Assembly: GCF_014490745.1 (NCBI RefSeq)
Contig: NZ_LZEU01000001.1
Span: forward strand, 992,001 to 1,056,000
Length of the DNA stretch: 64,000 nucleotides
Source: Pseudomonas alcaligenes
Lineage (GTDB): Bacteria > Pseudomonadota > Gammaproteobacteria > Pseudomonadales > Pseudomonadaceae
Reading direction: 5' to 3'
Shown in pieces: positions 52,717-60,705 of the stretch (position 1 is its first letter; every line of letters starts with the position of its first letter). The notes beneath the pieces are model-generated. The model did not search any database and was not told the DNA's origin. It saw nothing but the letters and a program-made list of their open reading frames with translations. The position numbers and the translations under genes were made by a program.

Positions 52717-52768
52717 GTAGGGCGGGTGCAACCCGCGTCGCGTATCGCGCGGGTTGCAGCCGCCCTAC
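52717..52768. repeat. REP-type inverted pair (GTAGGGCGGGTG type)
   Basis: GTAGGGCGGGTGCAACCCGC and GCGGGTTGCAGCCGCCCTAC face each other five bases after the LysR stop. The arms are almost perfect complements. Same family as 5261, 22053 and 60329. Confidence 0.9.
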
Positions 52769-52789
52769 ACAGGCGAGGCGAGAGCTGTT

Positions 52790-53452
52790 CTAGCCGCGCT
52801 TCGGCGGTGTCAGCCCGCAGCCTCTGAGGATGATGCGTTCCAAGTTGTCGGCGGCTTCATCGAAGTCGGCGCGCTTGAGGCTGCTCTTGCCGGTCAGGCG
52901 GCAGATCTGGCTGGCGAAGTCGGCGTAGTGCTGGGTGCTGCCCCACAGCAGGAAGATCAGGTGCACCGGGTCGATCGGCTCCATCTTGCCGGCGTCGATC
53001 CAGGCCTGGAACACCGCGGCGCGGCCGCGGAACCAGTCGCGGTAGTCCTGGGTGAAGTGGCTGGTCAGGCACTCGCCGCCGCTGATCACTTCCATGGCGA
53101 AGATGCGCGAGGCCAGCGGCTGGGTGCGCGAGAACTCGACCTTGGAGCGGATATAGCGGCTCAGCGCCTCGGCCGGGTCGTCGTTCACGTTCAGCGAGCT
53201 GAAGGTGTCGTCCCACTGGTCGAGGATGTTGTTCAGTACCGCAACGTACAGCCCCTGCTTGTTGTTGAAGTAGTAGTGCAGGTTGGCCTTGGGCAGCCCC
53301 ACCGCCTGGGCGATGCTGTTCATGCTGGTGCCCTTGTAGCCGTGGCGGGCGAATTCGATTTCGGCGGCGGCGATGATCGCCTTCTCATTTTTCTGACGGA
53401 TGCGCCCGGCGGGTTTGCCGACGCTGGAAACGGGGGGAGTTGCTGCGGGCAT
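52790..53452 (-). CDS. TetR/AcrR regulator with RutR-like C-terminal domain
   Basis: A 220-residue regulator. The helix-turn-helix lies at about residues 25-70 (IIAAAEIEFARHGYKGTSMN, IAQAVGLPKANLHYYFNNK). The C-terminal domain (FAMEVISGGE, RGRAAVFQAWIDAGKMEPIDP) matches the YcdC/RutR group, known for pyrimidine and beta-alanine related control. Its place next to the beta-alanine genes fits this. The start at 53452 is preferred; the longer frame to 53563 has no support. The gap up to 53700 holds no gene. Confidence 0.9.
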   Translation of the reverse strand: MPAATPPVSSVGKPAGRIRQKNEKAIIAAAEIEFARHGYKGTSMNSIAQAVGLPKANLHYYFNNKQGLYVAVLNNILDQWDDTFSSLNVNDDPAEALSRYIRSKVEFSRTQPLASRIFAMEVISGGECLTSHFTQDYRDWFRGRAAVFQAWIDAGKMEPIDPVHLIFLLWGSTQHYADFASQICRLTGKSSLKRADFDEAADNLERIILRGCGLTPPKRG

Positions 53453-53700
53453 CGAAGGTTTCCGTACTGAATAAACGGTGTTCACGCGCACAGATACCCC
53501 ACTGCGGGTCATGAAACAACCCTTAGGCGTCAAAAACGTGTTTCGTTCGGAAGAAGAGGGCATCTTGGCTATGAAAATGGCCGATTAAGCGTCAGAAAAA
53601 CGTCTTTTCCGTCGAATCTGTACTGCTCAAGAAATCACCGTTTTCATCTGCAGGCCTTGTGGTACGGGAGTTCCAGCTTGTTGTTGAAACTGTTACAGGG

Positions 53701-54624
53701 TCAGTTGCCGGTAGCCGCCAGCGCTTCGAGGAAACTCTCCAGCACCAGCTGCGCCCGCCGCCCCTTGCGCGTCACCGAGGCCAGGGTCAGGTCGTAGAAG
53801 CGGCTGGCTGGCTTGAGCACCCGCAGGCGGCCCTGCTGCACCCACTGCTGGGCGTAGTGGTCGGGCAGGTAGCCGATGTAGCGCCCGGTGAGAATCAGGA
53901 AGGCCATGCCCTCGCGATCCGAGGCGCTGGCCGTGCAGTTGAGCACCTGGTACTGGGCCTGGATCTCCGGCGGCAGGCGGAAGGTCGGGGCAATCGCCTC
54001 CTGGGCATTCAGGCGGGTGTCGGACAGCTGCGCGTCGTCCACGTAGAACAGCGGGTGGCCCACCGCGCAATACAGCTGCGAGCGCTCGCCATACAGCGGC
54101 TGGTACTCCAGGCCGGACAGCGGATGGCCCTGGGGCACCACGCCGACATGCAGGCTGCCGTCGAGTACGCCCTGTTCCACCTCCGAGGGCGGGGTCATGC
54201 GGATCTGGATGCGCACATCCGGGCCGCGCTCCTTGAGCCGTGCTAGCGCATGAGTAATGCGCATATGCGGCACGGTCACCAGGTTGTCGGTAAGGCCGAT
54301 ATGCAGCTCGCCGCGCAGCTGGCGGTGCAGGCCGTTGACCCCGTTGCGGAAGCTCTCCAGCGCGCCGAACAGCTGCAGCGCCGACTGGTACACCTCGCGA
54401 CCTTCTTCGGTCAGGGCGAAGCCGGCGCGGCCGCGCTGGCACAGGCGCAGGCCCAGGCGCTGCTCCAGGTCGCTCATCTGCTGGCTGATCGCCGAGCGGC
54501 CGATGCCCAGCACGCTTTCCGCGGCGGAGAAGCCACCGCACTCGACCACGCTGCGGAACAGGCGCAGCAGGCGGATTTCAAAGTCGCTGACCTGGGCCAG
54601 GGGATCGGAGCGGCGCGTACTCAT
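53701..54624 (-). CDS. bauR: LysR-type activator BauR
   Basis: A 307-residue LysR protein with the DNA-binding helix at about residues 15-75 (LRLFRSVVECGGFSAAESVL, GRSAISQQMSDLEQRLGL) and an effector domain with GELHIGLTDNLVTVPHM. It is divergent from bauA with 109 bases between starts. This is the bauR-bauABC arrangement of P. aeruginosa, in which BauR controls beta-alanine use in response to polyamine breakdown. The assignment rests on this synteny. Confidence 0.88.
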   Translation of the reverse strand: MSTRRSDPLAQVSDFEIRLLRLFRSVVECGGFSAAESVLGIGRSAISQQMSDLEQRLGLRLCQRGRAGFALTEEGREVYQSALQLFGALESFRNGVNGLHRQLRGELHIGLTDNLVTVPHMRITHALARLKERGPDVRIQIRMTPPSEVEQGVLDGSLHVGVVPQGHPLSGLEYQPLYGERSQLYCAVGHPLFYVDDAQLSDTRLNAQEAIAPTFRLPPEIQAQYQVLNCTASASDREGMAFLILTGRYIGYLPDHYAQQWVQQGRLRVLKPASRFYDLTLASVTRKGRRAQLVLESFLEALAATGN

Positions 54625-54625
54625 T

Positions 54626-54646
54626 GTTTAGTATTCGCTTAACTAA
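54626..54646. promoter_or_regulatory. Candidate BauR site between bauR and bauA
   Basis: TTTAG and CTAAC-type arms around TATTCGCTTAA form an imperfect T-N11-A style LysR motif directly before the bauR start, in a short AT-rich stretch. The position between divergent genes supports the idea. Confidence 0.45.
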
Positions 54647-54733
54647 GGATAAGAAGAGTTGTGTTTTAGTGACTTTATGCCCGTGGCACCTTTCGCTGCA
54701 ACAACAAACAGGTCCCGCTTCGGGAGAGACTCG

Positions 54734-56080
54734 ATGAACATGCCGCAGACCACCACCCCGTCCCTGGCCAGCCAGCTCAAGCTGGATGCGCACTGGATGC
54801 CGTTCTCCGCCAACCGCAGCTTCAAGCGCGACCCGCGCCTGATCGTCGGCGCCGAAGGCAACTACTTCATCGACGACAAGGGCCGTCGCGTGTTCGACAG
54901 CCTGTCCGGCCTGTGGACCTGTGGCGCCGGGCACAACCGCAAGGAAATCCAGGACGCCGTGGCCAAGCAGCTGGGCACCCTGGATTACGCCCCGGGCTTC
55001 CAGTACGGCCACCCGCTGTCCTACCTGCTGGCCGAGAAGATCGCCGAGCTGACCCCGGCCGGCCTCGACCACGTGTTCTACACCGGCTCCGGCTCCGAAT
55101 GCGCCGACACCTCGGTGAAGATGGCCAAGGCCTACTGGCGCCTGAAGGGCCAGCCGAGCAAGACCAAGTTCATCGGCCGCGCCCGTGGCTACCATGGCGT
55201 CAACATCGCCGGCACCTCGCTGGGCGGCATCGGCGGCAACCGCAAGATGTTCGGCCAGATGATGGACGCCGACCACCTGCCGCACACCCTGCAGCCGCAC
55301 CTGGCCTACACCAAGGGCATGGCCGAGACCGGCGGCGTGGAGCTGGCCAACGAGCTGCTGAAGCTGATCGAACTGCATGACGCCTCCAACATCGCCGCCG
55401 TGATCGTCGAGCCGATGTCCGGTTCCGCTGGCGTGATCGTGCCGCCGCAGGGCTACCTGCAGCGCCTGCGCGAGATCTGCACCCAGCACAACATCCTGCT
55501 GATCTTCGACGAAGTGATCACCGCCTTCGGCCGCATGGGCAAGTGGACGGGGGCCGAATACTTCGGCGTCACCCCGGACATCATGAACACCGCCAAACAG
55601 GTCACCAACGGTGCCATCCCGCTGGGCGCGGTGATCGCCTCCAGCGAGATCTACAACACCTTCATGCAGCAGGCGATTCCGGAGCACATGGTCGAGTTCG
55701 GCCACGGCTACACCTACTCCGGCCACCCGGTTGCCTGTGCCGCCGGCCTGGCCACCCTGGAGCTGCTGCAGCGCGACAACCTGATCGAGCAGTCCGCCGC
55801 CCTGGCGCCGGTGTTCGAAGAGAAGCTGCACAGCCTCAAAGGTAGCAAGCACATCATCGACATCCGCAACTGCGGCCTGGCCGGTGCCCTGCAGCTGGCC
55901 CCGCGTGACGGCGACGGCGTGATCCGCCCATACGAGGCTGGCATCAAGCTGTGGCAAGCCGGTTTCTACGTACGCTTCGGCGGCGACACCCTGCAGTTCG
56001 GGCCGACCTTCAACACCAAGCCCGAGCAGCTGGACACCCTGTTCAACGCCGTCGGCGAAATCCTCGCCAAGGTCGACTGA
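54734..56080 (+). CDS. bauA: Beta-alanine:pyruvate aminotransferase BauA
   Basis: A 448-residue class III omega-amino-acid aminotransferase, the length of the P. aeruginosa enzyme. It moves the amino group of beta-alanine to pyruvate, giving malonate semialdehyde and alanine, with PLP on K288 (NTAKQVTNGAIPLG). Other marks are GSGSECADTSVKMAKAYW, FDEVITAFGRMG and YTYSGHPVACAAG. The start at 54734 follows GGGAGA; upstream codons from 54659 are not needed. First gene of bauABC, overlapping bauB by one base. Confidence 0.95.
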   Translation: MNMPQTTTPSLASQLKLDAHWMPFSANRSFKRDPRLIVGAEGNYFIDDKGRRVFDSLSGLWTCGAGHNRKEIQDAVAKQLGTLDYAPGFQYGHPLSYLLAEKIAELTPAGLDHVFYTGSGSECADTSVKMAKAYWRLKGQPSKTKFIGRARGYHGVNIAGTSLGGIGGNRKMFGQMMDADHLPHTLQPHLAYTKGMAETGGVELANELLKLIELHDASNIAAVIVEPMSGSAGVIVPPQGYLQRLREICTQHNILLIFDEVITAFGRMGKWTGAEYFGVTPDIMNTAKQVTNGAIPLGAVIASSEIYNTFMQQAIPEHMVEFGHGYTYSGHPVACAAGLATLELLQRDNLIEQSAALAPVFEEKLHSLKGSKHIIDIRNCGLAGALQLAPRDGDGVIRPYEAGIKLWQAGFYVRFGGDTLQFGPTFNTKPEQLDTLFNAVGEILAKVD

Positions 56081-56367
56081 TGAGCCAGCGGCCGCAGGCA
56101 GTGCCCACCGTGCAGGTGGACAACGAGCGGGTGATCGTCACCGAGTGGCGCTTCGCCCCCGGCGCGGAAACCGGTCGCCACTGCCACGGCTACGACTACG
56201 TGGTGGTGCCGATGACCAACGGCACCCTGCTGCTGGAAACCCCCGAGGGCGACAAGCATGCGCCCCTGGTGGCCGGCCAGGCGTACTTCCGCAAGGCCGG
56301 GGTCGAGCACAACGTGATCAACGCCAGCGACCACGAAGTGGTCTTTGTCGAAACCGAAATCAAATGA
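56080..56367 (+). CDS. bauB: Cupin-domain protein BauB
   Basis: A 95-residue cupin. The two cupin motifs are seen: GRHCHGYDYVVVPMTNG (His, His, ending before the strand) and VEHNVIN with its His. These suggest a metal site, but the reaction is unknown. The ATG overlaps the bauA stop (TGATG), which gives strict coupling. In P. aeruginosa the homologue lies between bauA and bauC. Confidence 0.9.
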   Translation: MSQRPQAVPTVQVDNERVIVTEWRFAPGAETGRHCHGYDYVVVPMTNGTLLLETPEGDKHAPLVAGQAYFRKAGVEHNVINASDHEVVFVETEIK

Positions 56368-56424
56368 TTCGCGGCGGCTGCCAGTGAGGCAGTCGCCCTC
56401 CAGAACACCAACGAGGGAACACCC

Positions 56425-57921
56425 ATGAGTACCGTCGCCCACTTCATCAATGGCGAAATCGTGCTGCGCAGCGGCCGCACCGCCCAGGTCTTCAACCCGT
56501 CCATCGGCGAGCCGGTGCGTCAGGTCGAACTGGCCGACCGCGCCACCATCCAGGCCGCCATCGACGCCGCCAAGGCTGCCTTCCCGGCCTGGCGCAACAC
56601 CCCGCCGGCCAAGCGCGCCCAGGTCATGTTCCGCTTCAAGGTTCTGCTTGAGGCCAACAAGGACAAGATCGCTGCGATGATCAGCGAAGAGCACGGCAAG
56701 ACCCTGGAAGACGCCGTCGGCGAACTGCAGCGCGGCATCGAGAACGTCGAGTACGCCTGTGGCGCCCCCGAGCTGCTGAAAGGCGAATACAACCGCAACG
56801 CCGGCCCGAACATCGACAGCTGGTCCGACCACCAGCCGCTGGGCGTGGTTGCCGGTATCACCCCGTTCAACTTCCCGGCCATGGTGCCGCTGTGGATGTA
56901 CCCGCTGGCCATCGTCTGCGGCAACTGCTTCATCCTCAAGCCGTCCGAGCGCGACCCGAGCTCCACCCTGTTCATCGCCCAGCTGCTGCACGAAGCCGGC
57001 CTGCCCAAGGGCGTGATCGGCGTGATCAACGGCGACAAGGAAGCGGTGGACGCGCTGATCGAAGCGCCGGAAGTCAAAGCCATCAGCTTCGTCGGCTCGA
57101 CCCCGATCGCCGAATACATCTACACCGAGGCCAACCGTCGCGGTAAGCGCGTGCAGGCCCTGGGCGGCGCCAAGAACCACGCCGTGGTACTGCCGGACGC
57201 CGACATCGACAACACCGTCAACGCCCTGATGGGCGCCGCCTACGGCTCCTGCGGCGAGCGCTGCATGGCCATCTCCGTGGTGGTTGCCGTGGGTGACCAG
57301 GTTGCCGACACCCTGATCGCCAAGCTGACCCCGAAAATCCAGGCGCTGAAAATCGGTGCCGGCACCTCCTGCGGCCTCGACATGGGCCCGCTGGTTACCG
57401 GCGCGGCGCGTGACAAGGTCAAGGGCTACATCGACGCCGGCGTGGCCCAGGGCGCGACCCTGGTGGTCGACGGCCGCGGCCTGTCGGTACCGGGCAACGA
57501 AGCTGGCTTCTTCGTCGGCGGCACCCTGTTCGACAACGTCACCCGTGACATGAGCATCTACCAGGAAGAGATCTTCGGCCCGGTACTCTGCGTGGTACGC
57601 GTCGGCAGCCTGGAAGACGCCATGCAGCTGATCAACGACCACGAATACGGCAACGGCACCTGCATCTTCACCCGCGATGGTGAAGCGGCGCGCCTGTTCT
57701 GCGACGAGATCGAAGTCGGCATGGTCGGCGTCAACGTACCGCTGCCGGTACCGGTGGCCTACCACAGCTTCGGCGGCTGGAAGCGCTCGCTGTTCGGCGA
57801 CCTGCACGCCTACGGCCCGGACGGTGTGCGCTTCTACACCAAGCGCAAGACCATCACCCAGCGCTGGCCGCAGCGCGCCAGCCACGAGGCGGCGCAGTTC
57901 GCCTTCCCGAGCAACGGCTGA
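56425..57921 (+). CDS. bauC: CoA-acylating (methyl)malonate-semialdehyde dehydrogenase BauC
   Basis: A 498-residue aldehyde dehydrogenase of the MmsA type that converts malonate semialdehyde (3-oxopropanoate), the BauA product, to acetyl-CoA with CO2 release. Marks are GITPFNFPAMVPLWMYPLA, KPSERDPSS, FVGSTPIAEYIY, the catalytic C280 in YGSCGERCMAIS, and SFGGWKRSLFGD. GAGGGAA precedes the start. Third gene of the operon; a clear terminator follows eight bases after the stop. Confidence 0.95.
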   Translation: MSTVAHFINGEIVLRSGRTAQVFNPSIGEPVRQVELADRATIQAAIDAAKAAFPAWRNTPPAKRAQVMFRFKVLLEANKDKIAAMISEEHGKTLEDAVGELQRGIENVEYACGAPELLKGEYNRNAGPNIDSWSDHQPLGVVAGITPFNFPAMVPLWMYPLAIVCGNCFILKPSERDPSSTLFIAQLLHEAGLPKGVIGVINGDKEAVDALIEAPEVKAISFVGSTPIAEYIYTEANRRGKRVQALGGAKNHAVVLPDADIDNTVNALMGAAYGSCGERCMAISVVVAVGDQVADTLIAKLTPKIQALKIGAGTSCGLDMGPLVTGAARDKVKGYIDAGVAQGATLVVDGRGLSVPGNEAGFFVGGTLFDNVTRDMSIYQEEIFGPVLCVVRVGSLEDAMQLINDHEYGNGTCIFTRDGEAARLFCDEIEVGMVGVNVPLPVPVAYHSFGGWKRSLFGDLHAYGPDGVRFYTKRKTITQRWPQRASHEAAQFAFPSNG

Positions 57922-57928
57922 TGTAACC

Positions 57929-57959
57929 GAAGGGCTGGTCGCAAGACCGGCCCTTTTTT
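57929..57959 (+). terminator. Rho-independent terminator of bauABC
   Basis: AGGGCTGGTC, GCAA, GACCGGCCCT with a six-T run forms a strong hairpin directly after bauC. Confidence 0.93.
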
Positions 57960-57984
57960 CGATTGGTTTTTCGCAACACAACCT

Positions 57985-58087
57985 GCCGCGCGGGCGCGGC
58001 ATTGGTGCAGTGACCCTCACGGGAAACGGCACCCCTTGGGTGAGCGGACTCACGGCCACGTGACCTGCAAGCCCGCTCTCCCAAGGG
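57985..58087 (+). promoter_or_regulatory. Structured leader before the first gamma-glutamyl hydrolase
   Basis: Three nested or serial stems lie in about 100 bases. GCCGCG/CGCGGC is at 57985-58000 with a four-base loop. A 15-base outer stem joins 58033-58047 (CCCTTGGGTGAGCGG) to 58073-58087 with one mismatch. An inner TCACG/CGTGA hairpin is at 58050-58063. No T-run follows, so it is not a simple terminator. The last base is 37 bases before the ATG at 58125. The fold, placed after the bauC terminator, suggests a cis-acting RNA or a cruciform operator. Confidence 0.55.
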
Positions 58088-58124
58088 CAGCCCACTTCCA
58101 TCACAAGAAGAGGACACCCTTGCA

Positions 58125-58907
58125 ATGAGCAAACCCATGATTGGCCTTCCCCTGTGCCGCTGGCAGCTGACCGACCGCGATATCGGCTGGTTCCATCTGG
58201 TGGGCGAGAAGTACATCCAGTCCGTCACCGGCTTCGGCGCCTTCCCGCTGATGATCCCGGCCTTCGGCGATGACCTGGACATGGAAACCGTGCTCGACAG
58301 CGTCTCCGGCATCATGTTCGGCGGCTCGCTGTCCAACGTGCACCCCAGCTGCTACGGCGACGACCACCCCGGCCTGGGCCTGGCCGACAAACCCCGCGAC
58401 GCCACCGTGCTGCGCCTGATGCGCGCCTGCATCGACCGCGGCATTCCCTTCCTCGGCATCTGCCGTGGCGTGCAGGAACTCAACGTGCTGTACGGCGGCA
58501 CCCTGCACCGCGAAGTGCACAACGTGCCGGGTCGCCTCGACCACCGCGAAGTGAAGGATGTGCCGGACAACGTGGCCTACGGCCCGATCCACAAGGTCGC
58601 CCTGACCGAAGGTGGCGTGCTGCACCAACTGCTCGGCGAGCGCGAGATCAGCGTTAACTCGCTGCATGGGCAGGGCATCGATCGCCTCGGTGAGGGGCTA
58701 CAGGTCGAGGCCGTGTGTGAGGATGGGCAGATCGAGGCGGTCAGTGTGATCGGCGCCAAGGCGTTTGCCGTTGGCGTGCAGTGGCACCCGGAGTATCGCT
58801 ATTGGGAGAAGGCCGATTACAACGCACTGATTGGGGCGTTTCATGAGGCGGCGCGGGAGTATCAGGCGAAGAAGTCTGAGCGGAAGAGGGCGGCGGTAGT
58901 GGTCTGA
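58125..58907 (+). CDS. Class I glutamine-amidotransferase-like gamma-glutamyl hydrolase (PuuD/PauD type)
   Basis: A 260-residue peptidase-C26 enzyme, the family that removes the gamma-glutamyl group from gamma-glutamyl-GABA and related polyamine breakdown products. Nucleophile C113 is in LGICRGVQELNVLYGG, and the His/Glu pair in QWHPEY. The oxyanion-side motif FGGSLSNVHPS is kept. GAGGA lies 12 bases before the ATG. Behind bauABC and a structured leader, it fits polyamine or beta-alanine catabolism, though the substrate is not proven. Paralogue at 59533. Confidence 0.92.
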   Translation: MSKPMIGLPLCRWQLTDRDIGWFHLVGEKYIQSVTGFGAFPLMIPAFGDDLDMETVLDSVSGIMFGGSLSNVHPSCYGDDHPGLGLADKPRDATVLRLMRACIDRGIPFLGICRGVQELNVLYGGTLHREVHNVPGRLDHREVKDVPDNVAYGPIHKVALTEGGVLHQLLGEREISVNSLHGQGIDRLGEGLQVEAVCEDGQIEAVSVIGAKAFAVGVQWHPEYRYWEKADYNALIGAFHEAAREYQAKKSERKRAAVVV

Positions 58908-58941
58908 GTGGGGACGTTGCACTGAGTGGTTGATTGAAAAG

Positions 58942-58971
58942 AAAAGGCCAGTCGAGAGACTGGCCTTTTTA
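58942..58971 (+). terminator. Rho-independent terminator
   Basis: AAAGGCCAGTC, GAGA, GACTGGCCTTT plus T-run; active in both directions in principle. It ends the first hydrolase transcript. Confidence 0.93.
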
Positions 58972-59532
58972 TTTGCTAAACGATAGACAGTGTTGTGCTC
59001 AAGCCATCCTGCTGACTTTCAGTGATAGCTGTGGCGATGCATTAGCGGGTGTCGAATAAGCAGTTGGTTAAGCAACCTCTTTGGCTGCTTGGTTATTTGC
59101 GTAATTCATTCCGCTAAGGTCTAACAGCGCACAGTAGTAGTGATAGTCCAGCGCACCTTCGAGTAGTGGGGCGCGCTCATGCAGGCGCGTTCTAGTGGGC
59201 GATTATCGCTCATGTAAGTCGAGACCTTTTAAAGCTTTGAATGTGAGGAAAAAAGCTTTTGCCTGAAGCGGGCTAGGTCATGTGTCGATAGCTTTATATG
59301 CTGCATGCAGAGTCTGCGCGGTAGGGAGGCCCCAAGATAAAAGGCTTGGGGCTGAGCTCGTCTTTTCGTTGGCTGGCGGCAAGTGGCCTTTGGCTTAAGC
59401 CCGCCTGCACGACAAAATCCGTAGTTGGCCTGATTTAAATAAAACTTTCCTAATGCACTTGGCTTTGCTCTTTTGGCTAAAGCTGAGTGCAGTGGGTGAC
59501 TATCTGTATTAAAAGAATAAAAAGGTATTTTA
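58972..59532. other. AT-rich gap between the two hydrolase paralogues
   Basis: About 560 bases of clearly lower GC than the rest of the window. I saw no open frame with a ribosome site, no tRNA and no strong repeat. It may hold a distant promoter for the second hydrolase; AT-rich spacing of this kind can also mark foreign DNA. Confidence 0.55.
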
Positions 59533-60303
59533 ATGCGTAGGCCGTTGATTGCTCTCTCGCTTTGTCGCTGGCAGTTGAAAGATCGCGACGAGGGCTGGTA
59601 TCACCTTGTGGGCGAGAAGTACGTTCGGGTTATTACCAACTATGGGGCATTCCCCTTCACTGTCCCGGCGTTAGCCAGTGATCTGGATATTGATACGGTG
59701 CTGGAAAATGTATCGGGCTTGATCTTCGGCGGTTCGATTTCGAATATCCATCCAAGTTTCTACGGCGATGACAGCGAAGGCGTGGGCCTGGAGGACCGCG
59801 ACCGCGATGCCACGGTTTTTCCGTTGATGGCTGCAGCTATTGAGCGTGGCATTCCGGTATTGGGGATTTGTCGCGGTATTCAGGAAATGAACGTGCTGTT
59901 CGGCGGCACCCTACACCGCCATGTGCATGAAGTTGAAGGGCGCCTGGATCATCGTGAAATCGATGCCGAAGACGAGGTCTGCTATGCCCCGATTCATGAC
60001 GTCACGCTGACTGAGGGTGGCGTGCTGCATGCACTGCATGGCGTTACCCAGTTGCGGGTCAACTCCTTGCACGGCCAGGGTATTGCGCGTCTGGGGGAGG
60101 GCTTGCAGGTAGAGGCTGTGGCCGAAGACGGCCAGATCGAAGCGATCAGCGTCAAGGGCGCCAAGTCGTTCGCGCTAGCCGTGCAATGGCACCCGGAGTA
60201 TCACTCGAGAGAAAACCCGGACTACGACTTGTTCATTACCGCCTTCCACGATGCGGTTAAGGACTATCAACTCAGTCGTTCTAACTCGATGGCTTGCGCA
60301 TAA
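59533..60303 (+). CDS. Second PuuD/PauD-type gamma-glutamyl hydrolase
   Basis: A 256-residue paralogue of the 58125 protein, aligning over its full length with the nucleophile at the same position (C113 in LGICRGIQEMNVLFGG) and the conserved QWHPEYH. The N-terminus (RPLIALSLCRWQLKDRDEGW) is nearly superposable. Codon use is visibly less GC-rich than in its neighbour, especially in the first 400 bases, with TTG, TCT and TGT codons. This may reflect a different origin or relaxed adaptation. A weak AAGG site precedes the ATG. A REP pair follows. Confidence 0.9.
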   Translation: MRRPLIALSLCRWQLKDRDEGWYHLVGEKYVRVITNYGAFPFTVPALASDLDIDTVLENVSGLIFGGSISNIHPSFYGDDSEGVGLEDRDRDATVFPLMAAAIERGIPVLGICRGIQEMNVLFGGTLHRHVHEVEGRLDHREIDAEDEVCYAPIHDVTLTEGGVLHALHGVTQLRVNSLHGQGIARLGEGLQVEAVAEDGQIEAISVKGAKSFALAVQWHPEYHSRENPDYDLFITAFHDAVKDYQLSRSNSMACA

Positions 60304-60328
60304 GCCATTGGCTACGCGGGAAACAGTA

Positions 60329-60380
60329 GTAGGGCGGGTGCAACCCGCGTAACCGGCGGCGCGGGTTGCACCCACCCGAC
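60329..60380. repeat. REP-type inverted pair (GTAGGGCGGGTG type)
   Basis: GTAGGGCGGGTGCAACCCGC and GCGGGTTGCACCCACCCGAC form a pair about 25 bases after the second hydrolase. The right arm ends in CGAC instead of CTAC, a small decay from the 52717 copy. Confidence 0.88.
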
Positions 60381-60705
60381 GGCGAGGCATACCGACAACG
60401 CCGAGCGGCCTGAAGCGCAAAGCGCGAAGCCTGCAGGCGCACAAACTCCTCGTCAGCAGGCCGAGCGCAGGGGGTGTGTACCGCATAGATGCGCCGGCCC
60501 CGGAGCGGCCCCGGATGCCGGGGTGTGTTTCTTTGCTTACTCTTCTTTGCACAAGCCAAGAGAGACGAAGCGAAGCGGAGTAGCAGCCGCAGGCTGGCCC
60601 GAATGGTGAGCGTAGCGAGTCAAGTGACTCGCCCAGCAGGGCGAAACCGTGCAGTCGGGCAGCCTCAGCAATAAGCTCGCGCACGAAAGCTTTCATCCCC
60701 AATGC
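60381..60705. other. Non-coding repeat-like block
   Basis: About 325 bases between the REP pair and the NYN gene hold no credible gene. The block contains the TTTGCTTACTCTTCTTTGC and AAGTGACTCGCCCAGCAGG phrases that I recall from dispersed intergenic repeats of pseudomonads and xanthomonads, with extra sequence between them. It looks like a decayed or composite repeat. Confidence 0.5.

Noticed and set aside
58033..58087. The large stem before the hydrolase read as a terminator
   Set aside because: There is no T-run after either arm, and a standard terminator already lies after bauC at 57929-57959.
58972..59532. Possible small RNA or small gene in the AT-rich gap
   Set aside because: No frame with ribosome site and no clear hairpin plus T-run was found, so nothing is called.
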